NCBI GenBank assembly: GCA_003184365.1
Contig: NKYR01000073.1
Coordinates: 62,001 to 126,000, forward strand
DNA from: Evernia prunastri
Lineage: Eukaryota; Ascomycota; Lecanoromycetes; Lecanorales; Parmeliaceae
Length of the DNA stretch: 64,000 bases
Direction of reading: 5' to 3'
The position numbers and the translations under genes were made by a program. The notes under the pieces are model-generated. The model saw nothing but the letters and a program-made list of their open reading frames with translations, was not told the DNA's origin and did no database searches. Positions 32,845 through 44,700 of the stretch are shown here, one piece after another (positions within the stretch are counted from its first letter, which is position 1; every line of letters begins with the position of its first letter).

Positions 32845-34956
32845 ATGGCTAACCACACACAGGACACCCGTATCCAAACAACGCAGCTGCAACAGGAGCT
32901 CCAGCAGCAGATGCAGGCTAAAAGTACCCCAACGGAGTTCGACACATATCAAACGTCTTTGACTGGCCGTTACTGCAGTATTGAAATGTCACAGCTCTTC
33001 AGTCAGCGTTCACGACACTCAACATGGCGCAAGTTATGGCTATATCTTGCTCAGAGTGAGAGGGAACTCGGGATTGAGTCCATCACCCTCGAAGCTCTGG
33101 AAGAGATGAAGACTCATCTTTTACTTACCGATGCCGACTTTCAGACAGCGCGCATCGAAGAGAAGAGACGTAGACATGATGTTATGGCTCATGTTCATGC
33201 ATTCGGGGTCGTCGCCCCCTCTGCGTCCGGCATCATTCACTATGGAGCAACAAGTTGCTTTGTGACAGACAACACTGAGTTAATTCTCATGCGAGATGCC
33301 CTACAAATTATTCAATCGAAGGTTGCCAAAGTAATGCGGAATTTGTCCATGTTCGCCCTTAAGTGGAAAGCCGAACCTACCCTGGCGTACACTCACCTAC
33401 AACCTGCACAGCTGATCACTGTGGGAAAGCGAGCGGCTCAGTGGGTCCAAGACCTGATGTTCGACCTTCAAAGTATCGAGCACGTGCAAAAGGAGCTCAG
33501 ATTCCGAGGTGCCCAAGGGACGACTGGAACACAGGCCTCATTCTTGGAGATCTTTGGTGGCGACGCCTCCAAATGCGACAGACTTAATGAGCTCCTCTGT
33601 CAGAAATCCGGGTTCACAGCCTGCTACGATATCTCAACACAGACATATACACGCAAGGTCGACTTGATGATATCCAACGCCGTCGCCGGTCTTGGTGCAA
33701 CTGCTCAAAAGATTTGCGGCGATATTCGACATCTTGCGGCCTGGAAGGAGATTGAAGAGCCTTTTGAAACCACCCAAATAGGATCTTCTGCAATGGTACG
33801 TACGCTCGCCAATCTAAAGAGTTGCAAGGGGGCCAAGGCCCAGGAAGAGGGGCAGGCTTGGCTCTTGATCGCCGTCGCTATGTGACTTCTGACAGGCTAC
33901 TGGCAACCTCAGTCTTAGTCGGAGTTCAAGAAGCTAACTCAGAGTCATCATGGTAGGCATACAAACGTAACCCTGTACGTCCGGTCATGTATGTCCCATT
34001 ACAACAAGGTCCCAACTTACCTCGCCAAATACTAGATGCGCTCCGAAAGGGTATATAGTCTCTCTCGAGAACTGATGTCCAAGCCGGCAAACTTTGCCAA
34101 CACGCTCTCTGATCAATGGCACGAGAGGACACTGGACGATAGCGCCATTCGTCGCATCGACATACCCGAGATGTTTCTACTCGCCGATGCCATCCTCCTT
34201 GGTCTCGATAACATCACAGATGGATTGGTCGTATACCCAAAGCGCATCCAGAGTCGTGTCCAGGAAGAACTCCCCTTCATGATCACAGAGAGCGTATGTG
34301 ATCCATCAAGTCTTCATGGTCATGGGTTTTTCAAGCCTCTGCGTCTCCAAGCTTGGCTTGGTTTAAACATTTAGTCACGCTGTTTCCAGAGGCTTCTTGC
34401 TGACGCCATTTGCAGATCATTATGAAGCTAGTCGCGCAAGGAGAGTCAAGACAGGAGTAAGTACTCACTTGAGTCCTGTACCTCACAAAACAGATACTAA
34501 GCAGGTACCAGAGCGCACGAACAAATTCGAATTCTCTCTCAGGAAGCTGCTAACACCGTGAAGAACGAGGTGCGCGTCACTTTCCATGTTACCAACCTCC
34601 ACTTTCTCTCATTTTGAAGAGTAGCTATGGGAGAGCATTCTAACAGGGGGTCTTTTGGGCAGGGCAAACCGAATGACCTAGTTACGCGAATCAAGGACAC
34701 AGACTTCTTTAAACCCATCTGGGGTGAGATCGATAATATGTTAAGACCCGAGCTGTAAGATCATCAGAAACAAGATTATCGAGGCGTTTCCTCGGAACGA
34801 AAGTGCTAGCTAATACATATACCATACTGTAGGTATATCGGTCGTAGTATTGAGATTGTTGAGAGGTTCTGTAGCGGAGGAGGAGTTGTAGAGGAGAAGC
34901 TTCAACGGTACATGATCTCCATTGAAAACTTGACTACAGCCGAGCTCAATGTCTGA
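32845..34956 (+). CDS. ade13: adenylosuccinate lyase
   Basis: Seven exons: 32845-33795, 33957-33974, 34036-34293, 34416-34456, 34512-34569, 34663-34754, 34833-34956; 513 aa, all phases consistent. It belongs to the fumarase/aspartase superfamily. HDVMAHVHAFG and GATSCFVTDNTE bind substrate, THLQPAQ carries a catalytic His, and the signature QIGSSAM-AYKRNP-MRSE holds the catalytic Ser. The AYKRNP part is encoded alone by an 18-nt micro-exon. The C-terminal domain (TLDDSAIRR, GLVVYPK, ESRQEAHEQIRILSQEA) is intact. The enzyme removes fumarate from SAICAR and from adenylosuccinate in purine synthesis. Some positions look diverged from yeast Ade13 (HLQ for HFQ, ITES for ATEN), so a second, non-housekeeping copy is possible. 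Direct repeats flank the gene. Confidence 0.9.
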
Positions 34957-36352
34957 TGCCTCTTCGACGGAGTATGGGTCAGACTAGTCGGACGAATCAT
35001 CTTGCTCGAAGCGGCAAGGGCAAGTCTGCTTAGGTAGCAACCCAGTTCAATTTCGGGTCAGATGAAATCCAATTTACTGGTAGCTATTGGTTTCTGTGGC
35101 CTCGCTGTCATTGATTCGAACGGGGTACAAATGACCTCATATTCGCCGTGTAACGAAAATGCTAGCTATGGAGTGGATAGAGTGCAAATTGCACCGCAGG
35201 CACGAAGGATATACGTGCTGCCAAACCACGCTACGTAGGCCCAATGCCGTATGATGCAGGCCTGGAGATGCTGGAGTCAAACCGTGACACTGCCCCCCCC
35301 CTCCCTACATTGCAACTGGTGCCACTTGTCCTCGGGGCTAAGATACCAGACACGTAGCTTCATTTCAGACCAAATTGAAAGTTCTGGAAACATTATAACA
35401 AGAGTTGGCTTTCATATGGATGATTCCAGCGGCATCAGGAGCGTCAGAAATAGGGGGGGTACAACTCTCAAGCAAGGAATGATACCAAGGTAATCTTACC
35501 TAAGCGAGGCCACTAGAGTATGCTCAGCCCTGAATCCAGGAACAACTAAAGTAATTTCCTTCGACCGCCCAATTCTCATCTCTTGCCTCTTCCCTACCAC
35601 ATATCGTCCGCAATCTCTCTTATTAACAAAAATGAACAAAATGAGATCGCGAGTCGCAATGTCGAACAAGTAATAATAAAACATTATTTATACAATCGAT
35701 CCATTACCAATGCTGCAGCTACCTACCTTACGCCATGCATGCATACAGTATCTCGCAGATCCGGCCACGTTGTCTTTGCCGTAAGTGAGTAGAGTGTCCC
35801 CATTTCGCATGACGCATCCATCTCTTCGGTTTCAGATTCCACGCTTTAGATCCATCCAATACCATCAAGGCCGAAGGAGAGCGAGGAAAGCTAGGGTTGT
35901 ACTTGGGGATAGATATAAAATCCCCGATAGCAGCGGCTATTTCATGACTCTCAAGCGTGCAAAAGAAGCTTTTCCTTTTCAGATGATCGAGCAATCGCTT
36001 GGCGCTTGGCCCCTTAGTCGCATGTTGCTCCACGCCGGTCGCGATGTTTCATCGACAGAAAAGAAGGCTAAAGTACCTTAAGGTAAAGTGACCGCTTCTA
36101 TGCCATGTGCCTTTTCGCTTCAATGACGCTATTATCTTCGCAATCGGTTGTTACAGAGAAATAAGCGTATGCGATGAGCTTTGTTTATAAAATCGTGCGT
36201 TTCCCTACTGCCAAAAACATCAAGTCTGCACTTATCAACCCATCCACCATCCACCATCCAGCCCCAACCAAATTCAATTCTTGAAACACCACTGCTGTAT
36301 TATTCCCTCTCTAATCCTTCCACTTCGCCCCACTTCTGCCACGAATTTCACC
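34957..36352. other. spacer with right direct repeat
   Basis: No gene supported. It holds the right direct-repeat copy (35,464-35,667) and, from 36,230, C/T/A-rich leader-like sequence before a possible small gene. Confidence 0.5.
35464..35667. repeat. right copy of direct repeat flanking the lyase gene
   Basis: Same-order, same-orientation copy of 31,936-32,074 with two extra internal segments. The best block is TCAGCCCTGAATCCAGGAAC plus three further bases. Confidence 0.8.
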
Positions 36353-36565
36353 ATGCCCAAAATCATCTTCCAAGAGCCCTCCTACGACATCCGCGCACCC
36401 CGCACAGCCCGCCGCAAGTCCCAAGACTGGGAGCGGGAAGTGCGCCGCCAGAACCTCATGGGCTCCTTCTCCAGCTGGCTCAAACAGCACGCCGCTCCGA
36501 AACGGTCCAAGAGGAGATCATCCGCCGCCAGACGAGACCTCGTGCACTTTTGCCACGAATTTTAG
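36353..36565 (+). CDS. possible small basic protein, 70 aa
   Basis: Intronless frame from ATG 36353 (context TTCACCATGC) after a C/T-rich leader. The 70 residues are polar and Arg/Lys-rich (RTARRKSQDWEREVRRQ, APKRSKRRSSAARRD) with a central amphipathic part (NLMGSFSSWLKQH). No family is recognised. Support comes from the start context, its isolated position and a protein-like N-terminus; the short length leaves chance possible. Confidence 0.4.
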   Translation: MPKIIFQEPSYDIRAPRTARRKSQDWEREVRRQNLMGSFSSWLKQHAAPKRSKRRSSAARRDLVHFCHEF

Positions 36566-36598
36566 AAAAAACGGAACGAAAAAAAAAAGGACACCCGC

Positions 36599-36618
36599 GC
36601 GCTCGATCGATCGAGCGC
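36599..36618. repeat. perfect 20-bp palindrome
   Basis: GCGCTCGATCGATCGAGCGC equals its own reverse complement. It lies 33 bp after the stop of the 70-codon frame and just after an A-rich tract. Confidence 0.95.
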
Positions 36619-36750
36619 CGGTCTGTGCGTGCGTGATATGGAATCAAATGGAGGAACTTTTTATCATCACCAGTGCTGGATACTGGGCTGAAGCCGACGC
36701 GACATTATCAGAGCTGGTCTTGGAAACACTCCGCTTTTGAGCGGGCTGGG

Positions 36751-36777
36751 TATGAGACTTATGAGACTTATGAGACT
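36751..36777. repeat. three tandem 9-bp units
   Basis: Three exact copies of TATGAGACT. Confidence 0.9.
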
Positions 36778-37757
36778 TATGAAAGACCAAACCAAACCGA
36801 CGGATCTCGAGGAGCGGCTCGGCCACATCCCCCACGGTATGAGCTTAGACGGGACGGAGGACACGGCGCGAGCGAACTTAATTGGGTTTTGGAGATGTAA
36901 GATAGCAGTGGAAGGAAGGAAGGAAGGAAGGAGTCGAGACGGCTCTGGTTCTCAGCAGGACGATAGACAGGGGTCGCTGGATGGAAAGGGAAGATGTAAC
37001 CATATCCTGTACCAATTTTTGTAAGATACCAGCAGCTTAGAGAGAGTTACCCCTGCCCCCCCTCTCACATTTTTCGCCTTCGTTAGAGAAAGATATAATA
37101 GACAACCTTCACATCAAATCGTCCCAAACACATCCACCAGTACCTCCACCACCCTCCACTCTATCTTCCGCAACGCAGTGTATTCCTGCTCCCATATGGC
37201 GCAACCGGCAAGGACCCACCGCCATCCATCCCATATCTCAAACAGCGCCTGTCTCACACCCCCGAGTTCCGAGACCGAACCAAACCTCCCGTGCGCTACC
37301 CTAGCCTATCGTGTTCGGGGTGGCGAGCCTGGAGGCACGCAGCACTTTTGTAACTTTGTAACCCATCACTCTTCGCATCTACCCTTTACCCTTCTCTCCA
37401 TTTTCCCCTTTGCCCCTCTACCCCTCTCCCCTCTGCTCCTCTAACCCTTTCGAACTCTACCCCTCTACCTCTTTACCTCTCTCCCCCTCCCCGGCTTCCC
37501 CTCTCACACTCACCTCTCAATCTCCTCTGTCACACCAGCCCCGTAGCCCCGCAATGCCTACTCCGAAGAACACAAACGCGATCCAACCGGCCTTGAAAAG
37601 AAGTCCATATTCTTCACTCCACGTCCCACACTACCCGTCCCAACCCTTCAAGACCTGATGTCCCCGGGACCAAACCCCTTGAGCACGGCGTCACCAGTCG
37701 CGTTGTTCCAAACCCGAGCCATCTGAGACGCGTTCAGTCCGAATTACCCAGTGATTT

Positions 37758-37760
<3 letters not shown>

Positions 37761-37797
<37 letters not shown>
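37761..37797. repeat. (AG)n microsatellite
   Basis: 37 nt of uninterrupted AG dinucleotides in gene-free DNA. Confidence 0.95.
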
Positions 37798-37802
<5 letters not shown>

Positions 37803-39010
37803 CCTGGATAAGCTAGTAAGGATGCCGTGAACTCGCGAGCGAAAGTATACCGGCGCTTGCATGCGTCGATGACCGTGGTCTCTGTCTGAGAGCTTGGACT
37901 GAAAGTCCGGAAAAGAATTCGGGAGCAACTGGCCTGCGCTGGTACGGGACCCTCCTCCCCACCTGTGCGTCATTGAGGATCTTTGAACCCCAGCAGCGAC
38001 GAGGTCGAGGAGTAGGAATGGCTGTGCGACTGTGCTATGAGGCTCCCGGATTCTGGATCCTGGTCCTGTGCATGTGTGGTATGCATTGACTCACTAGCTG
38101 GAGACACAATGGATGTGAGACATTGCACTGAAACTGCTGACACTAAGCACCAAAACGCGCTTATGTTTCCCAGAAGAGCCGGTCCATGACGAGCGATGTA
38201 CACTGAAATGATCCGGACGGAATCGCTTAGCCCCGGCAGAGGCCTCACATCAACCGACTGCTGAACGCTGTGGAGAGCCGTCTCGATAGTAGCGCAGTAC
38301 GATGAGTGACACGTGGACCTCCGCAAAATGAAAGTGTGTAAGGAGGGCAGAGACGAAGGGGATTTCGAAAGCGGTAGACAAGATTATCGAACAGCGCTGC
38401 AGACGAGGCAGGGAGAAGCGGGAAAGAAAGCAAAGGACAGATGAAAGAATGTAGTAGAGGGGTAGTAGAGCAGAGACCAAGCTATCGAAGACATCACTTG
38501 TTTATCTCGCTGCGAACGATCGAGCTTTCGAGTTCGAGTCGGATGATTCAGTCGGTGGGAAGTCACCATTGCACGAAAAAGTCTTCCCCAAGGCGGTCTA
38601 AGCTGTTGCGCGTTGGATTTGCAGTCATAGAATGATGCCATGACAGTCTTCACTCATTTCACGATATCTGCAAAGGAGTCTGCTACAAGCAATGTTACGG
38701 AGCGTCGGAGACCACTATACTTGGCTGACTGTTCCCGCAAGTCAGGACCCATGTGGGACGGGGCCATAGATCAACACTTTGATGTAGAAGTCTAGCATGA
38801 TACGCGCGCACGATCTGTTCGTCGGCGGAGCTGGGCTGTCTCTTTTGTAGGCGATCTGGGAGGGGATGGGAGACTTGATTTGCTGATCTGTCAGAGCGTC
38901 ATGGATACTTGCTTGATTCGGTGAAGGGCAAGGACGAAGGCAGCAGTGTCACAGATTAAATTGGGGAATCATGCGTAAGACGAAGCGGCAGCGCTCAAAT
39001 TCTCATTTTC

Positions 39011-40730
39011 TTACGTGACACTAGCACTATCACTGAAGCCTTCCCATTCCTCGTCTATCAGCTGTTCCGTTCCAGGACTTGCAACCTGTCTCACAAATGC
39101 CGCGGCGAAGAAGCCTTGAGTGCCATCTGCGGTGCCTTTCTCACAGCGGATACAGGCTTCAGCGACCTCTGCTATGTCAATCTGCTCATCCTCGGCAACC
39201 TCCATACACGCATCTGCCTTGCCTCTGATCTTCCACGCTTTCATCCCAGAGACTTGTTCTTCTCTTCGTAACATGTGCCAGCCTTTTTCTTGGGCAATAG
39301 AGGACCCCAGCGCCTTCATCACCACATGCTCGTTCTCTTCCGCGTAGATGGAGCAAGTGGAATAGACGACCCTGCGAGCTTTCGGAAAGTGGAGGGCGTG
39401 CAGAAGGAGTTTGAGCTGGAATGTTGATAAGGCTGTAAGTCGAGCCCTGAGCTGGTCTGACGAATTGTCTTCGCTGATTGGAATCTCTTCTGGTTCATCT
39501 TGAGCATCCGGGGCGGTCGCGGCTGTGGGTTTCCTCTTCCGCTTCTTTGAATGCACCTCTAATCGATCGCTCTTCACCTTGCTAGGAAGGACAACGTTCA
39601 ACTTTTCGTCGCGCCCTACGATCCCACTACCCGAGCAGCTCGGGTCCAGCAGAAGTGTACCAATGCCGTCCCAGGGAGCTCTCATCGGATCTGTCCTTAA
39701 AAAGTCTTGGCCCGCCTTGATTTCAACATATGCCTGAGTGCCAGCCTTTTGAACCAGCGTAATCAGGGTGGAAGCTCGGCCCTTGTCTCGCTCATAAGCG
39801 TAAATCTTGGGTTTTGCTACAGCTCGACCTTCACAATGTAAAATGGCAGAGAGATGCGTTGTCTTATTGCCTGGGGCAGCACAAGCGTCCAAGCAATCGC
39901 CATCTTCAATTATAGGGTTGAGCAAGTATGCGGGAAAACAGGAGGCTTTGTCTTGTAGTATGATTTGTCCGTTGAGGTAGGCAGGGGTCTTGGATAGATC
40001 CGTAGCAGGGGGTAAAGCAAGTAGATTCGGTACGTGCTTGTCGACATGTACGAGTTTCTTTGCGGAAGACGGGGAAAATTTCAACACTTCTTGGAGAGAC
40101 TCGATAGGCTTGTAACCAGCGAATGTAGTTCGTAGTTGCTCATCCAAGCAAGACTTGATCGTATTCACTCGCACCCATCGAGGATGAAGCCACTGCACAT
40201 GCCCGGCGCCACCTTCAAACCCAGTGTCGGTAACATTTTTGTAGCTTGTCTCCACGTCTCCTCCCTTTTTGGCTTCGACTTGTGCCCTCAGAGCCTCGAC
40301 CGACGCAAGCCCCCTTTTCAACCTAGCCTTGGTGAGTTCTGCCTGGAGCCGAGCTTTATGTCCCTCAACAGCAATCCGTAGGGGGTGCGATGACGGGGCA
40401 GATATACCTCGTTTGGTGAGAAGGAGGTCGTGGACCAGTAGGAGAGCGAGGTTCGGAGACAGCTATACGGGACATGCCTCCTTGGTCAGTCAGCAACTTC
40501 CCAGCTAATGACTGGCTGCTTCAACGTACCTTCCGCTCAAGCTGCAAGAGCTGAGATTTCTCAATGACCTCGGATAAGACTGGACTCCATTTCGATGCCT
40601 CGCTCACCAGAGCGAAGATCTGCTTTGGGGTTGACTTGTTGCCTTTGGAGTTGAAGACTCGGGATTTCAAGGAGCCTTCTCGATTGGGGCTGGGCAGCAG
40701 TAAAGGTGCTGCATCGAAGTAAAGTGACAT
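39011..40730 (-). CDS. rcm1: 25S rRNA cytosine-C5 methyltransferase, Rcm1/NSUN5 family
   Basis: Two exons (40730-40530 and 40462-39011), 67-nt intron, 550 aa. The N-terminal part (MSLYFDAAPLLL, SKGNKSTPKQIFALVSEA, LVHDLLLTKRGI) matches the NSUN5 branch of the NOP2/Sun family. The SAM-binding motif DACAAPGNKTTHLSA is at about 259-273, motif IV DPSCSGSG at about 340 with the release Cys343, and motif VI YSTCSIYAEENE with the nucleophile Cys437. A Lys-rich then acidic insert of about 30 residues separates motifs IV and VI, as in fungal members. The enzyme methylates one cytosine of large-subunit rRNA in the nucleolus. It is head-to-head with the helicase gene, about 980 bp between start codons. 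Confidence 0.92.
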
Positions 40731-41709
40731 TTATACGCTGAAGGTATGATGGCTTATTTAATAGAATTGGGAAGCACTTCCGAGGGTTCTGACGATGGAT
40801 TGCCTTTCGGCAAACCTTCCCAGGATGAGATCTAGCTTGAGGAGTGTGCTCTGCCGTTGCGCGCCGGACCTCCATTCTTTTTATCACCTCTGCCTCATGA
40901 AGGGACTCTATTACCAAAGGCCGTCGTGAGGTGACCGGAAAGCTCAGTGCCTTGTGCTCTTTGGTCTCGCCTTCGATACCTAGAGACGCGTACCTTACAT
41001 TCATGCATCCTGCGGTGCTCCTAATCTTGCTTCAACGTGAAAGTGGATTGCTCACTCTTTCGATGTGGACCGGTCTAATGTTTCTGAAGGCGGTACGGGG
41101 AATGTGGATGGCTATGGATTTCTGTTATAATGCTGTCTGACCTGCTAACCCTGGATCAAGCACGCTAATTAGTATGGCGACTTGTTCTATCTATGGTGAT
41201 GGAGAGCAGGCAAAGGCAGGCAGCATGTTTCAAGTTACGTGCTCAAGTGTTTTGAGATACTGGACAGCTAGATGGAACGCTGTGAGGCTCGAAGAGCTCT
41301 CCATATGTTTGCTTAGAGGACTTGAAAATGGTGAAGTATGCGTGATCTCACAGATGCAATGTGTAATGTCGAGCGTTCAATTCTGCACTGCTCGTGAAAA
41401 TTGATGTGGACAATTAAAATACTCTGTAACTTAGGTTTCCAAACCATTCGCGAAGTGAGGTTTGATACCATTTCCATCCAACTACAACCATCTTCCATCA
41501 ACACTCTTCAGACCCACAGCCACTGCACTACATCCATCCTTCGTTTCTACATTCATCGCAAAATGACTAGACTGATCAGTAACGTACCCTGAGTTGGTCG
41601 CTCAAAACTTGGCATCACCGGGCCTGCAATCTTGCATCTGCTGATCTGACGCGTCCCGACCTCCCCATCACCACATCTTCGAGCTCATTACCCCCAAATA
41701 TTAACGACA
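40731..41709. promoter_or_regulatory. divergent intergenic region of rcm1 and helicase genes
   Basis: 979 bp between two divergent start codons with no supported gene. It must contain both promoters. The helicase side is C/A-rich before its ATG. No specific binding site is claimed. Confidence 0.5.
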
Positions 41710-44700
41710 ATGGTCACCCAAGCACTCAAAGACACGGATAAGGACCAAGCACTGGATGTTTGGTGCCGCAAGATCCGACGGCCTCTAAATCGTAAACAGC
41801 TCCCGGAGTTCTATCAGACATGCCATCAGCTCATCCAGTCTCATGATGCGCCCGTTATCCATCGAGTAATAACTGAGCTTGCATCTGAAAGAGGCCTTGC
41901 TCGTATCGCAGAGCTTGTCAAGCTCACTGAGCTATCTCTGACGTGCGTACCTTTCCCAGCAACTACATCACCTCTGGTACCCAACTCAGATTGACCCTAT
42001 ATTCCACACTGTCTGGCTGATGGATGTCGTACTACAAGAAGCAATGCTGACTTGCTCATCTGCGTAGGGCTAGCGAGAAATACGACGTCCTTGAAACCAC
42101 TATCCTCCCGTTCCTTGAAGTCATGACCCACAAAGACGTGCTGTACTCTATGATGCTTGAGCACCTGGTGGCCAATGTGTACATCTTTCTGTATGGGATA
42201 GGCGGCCGTCGAGCCACAGCGCTCTTCGATTTCTTAGCGGAGAGTCTTCGAGTCAAGCTTGACTCAAGCCTTACTCAAGCACTTTATGCACGGACACTCA
42301 CGGTACTTGCCACTCTGCTCCAGATTCTGGAGTGCAATCAGACCGCGTCTCTCTTGGAAGGTTTTCGTCAGGTCATTGACACCCTCCAAGCATGCCTCGA
42401 CGCCTTATCAAACATCTTCCAAGGCACTCTGATGGAACAGGCCGCTTCACACCAGATGGCGAAGGTACGCTGTCATCTGGATTATGGGGTGAAACTGGCA
42501 CCTCTCCAGCTCAGTACCCAAACAGCTCCAAACCTTGCAGCCGCCTTCGAGATTGCGCAAGATGGTCCTGGATCCCTGTCTTCAGCCGGGCCAAGACATG
42601 ACAATGATCACACTCAGATCAAAGACATCAAAATCTTACCCACGCCTCAAGAGATCTACTCAGTGCGAACCGAGTATCTTCCCACAAAAGATCCTAGCAG
42701 GTGGCATCTTCCAGGCATGCAGGGTCTGCTAGATCAACAATTTCGTCTCCTCCGGGAAGACACGGTAGGGCAACTACGAGATTGCGTTCGGACGGTTATG
42801 GAGAGCCTCAAGCCCCTCGAGACCAGGGAATGGACGGACACTGACCATGAGCTCGGCCTTCGAATTTACAAATACTCCAAGGTTGCACTTTCGAATGTGC
42901 ATTTCCATAGGAGAACGCACCTTCGGGTTATGGCCGAGTTCCAACAACCGGAGCACCTGAGCAGACGGAGCGCTGCAGACCGTAGAATATGGTGGGATAG
43001 GTGCAAGCAGTTACAACTTGATGCTCTCGTGTGTCTCGTGGACTCCGAAGGCCATTGTCTTTTCTTTTCCGTTTGCGAGCGAAAAGGTTTCAGCCAAGCA
43101 GATTTATTGTATCCCACAGAATCTCGTGGCATTGACGGTTTATCGCAAGGACGAGAGGACGAGACGAAAGTACCAAACCTTTGGCACAGTCCCCAGCGAG
43201 GGACGGTCACGCTTCGCTTAATTGATATGGGCAACCAAGACTTTAAGCAAATGTTGGGCAGGAGTTTTCAGGCGTCGAACGTGGAGCAAGTGATCGTTGA
43301 ATTCCCGGGAGTTCTTCTTCCGTCGTTTCAGCCAACGCTGGAGGCCTTGCAGCGAATGAGCTGTCACGTCGAGGTTCCATTTTCCGAGATGCTTCTTCCC
43401 AGTGAACAACCAGACTCAGTCCAGGTACCTTGGCCCGCCTACGCTACTCAGCCTAATTTCGCTTTCGACCTGAGTCCCATAGTCTTTGGGAAAGAGCCTT
43501 TATTCTTGCAGCAAAACAAGGTGTTCGACCTCGACAGCCTGAAAGAACGATCGACGTTGGATGATGCTCAATGCAAGGCGTTGGTGGGAGCGCTTTCAAG
43601 GAACCTTGCCCTCGTGCAAGGCACACCCGGGACTGGAAAGTCGTACATAGCTGTGCAAGCTGTCAAAGTTCTGTTGAAGTGCCGCGAAGAAGCGGAGATG
43701 AACCCTATCATTTGCGTGTAAGTGCGGCCAGACACCTTGGTTGCTCCTGCTTGTGAAGCTAAATTGCCACCAGCTGCTACACCAATCACGCACTAGACCA
43801 ATTCCTCGAGCATCTCCTAGAGGGCAGCACTAAACAAATCATTCGCATAGGCTCCAAATCCAAGTCCACAGTCCTCAAGCCTTTCAATCTTCGTGAAATT
43901 ACTGGCACTAAGATGGAGAGAACGAAGACTGAGAAAAGTGAGATTTACTGTTGGAACGACTCAACACTCGCTTCCACTAACACTCTTTCGGCCTAGTACA
44001 TTGATATATGAAGGCCTTTCCTGTACATAGAATCCTTCTTCCTTAGACATCATTAGGAATGCCAAATCTAGTGATTCAGTCTCACAGCAGTAACTGCAGT
44101 ACCAAGTACTTACCAACATTTACCTTTTTCGGACAAGATTGGAAAAGGAAGGCAGGCAAATTGCGGACTTATTCCACAGGTTGAAGAACGCGGATACGTT
44201 GGAAGGACTGCTACCGTACCTTGCAATGGAAAATCCCGACCACTACGACCAACTCACGGGTACCAACGATGCAGACGGATATCAGATCGTTCAGCATCGA
44301 CGTAGTGATCGACTCCAGCAGTGGCTTGAAGGCACAACTGCTCCTTTTTCCGCGGCGCAGCGCACCCGTTCTTTAGAAGAGCTTTCGGAAATTGAATTGA
44401 CGCAGATGAGTAGCAGCGAGCGAAGATTACTCTATGAGCATTGGGTTTCGGACCATCGGCAGGATCTCACCGAACAGCTTGACCATACGATTGGGCTATA
44501 TGTCAATACTGAAAAGAAACTAACGAAGAGTATTCAAGAAGTCGATTTGAGATGTTTGGAGCAGGCCCACATTATTGGGGTCACAACTTCAGGACTCGCT
44601 CGCAACGTCGATTTGCTTCGACGACTGAAACCCAAGGTACTGATTTGCGAAGAGGCTGGCGAAATTCTCGAGGCTCACACTCTTACCGCGCTTCTCCCTT

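Larger units (their letters stand above)
36566..39010. other. gene-free spacer with simple repeats
   Basis: 2.4 kb with no supported gene. Contents: a 20-bp palindrome at 36,599, three 9-bp tandem units at 36,751-36,777, a (GGAA)n tract near 36,911-36,931, a C/T-rich stretch at 37,380-37,530 and the (AG)n microsatellite at 37,761-37,797. Confidence 0.5.
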
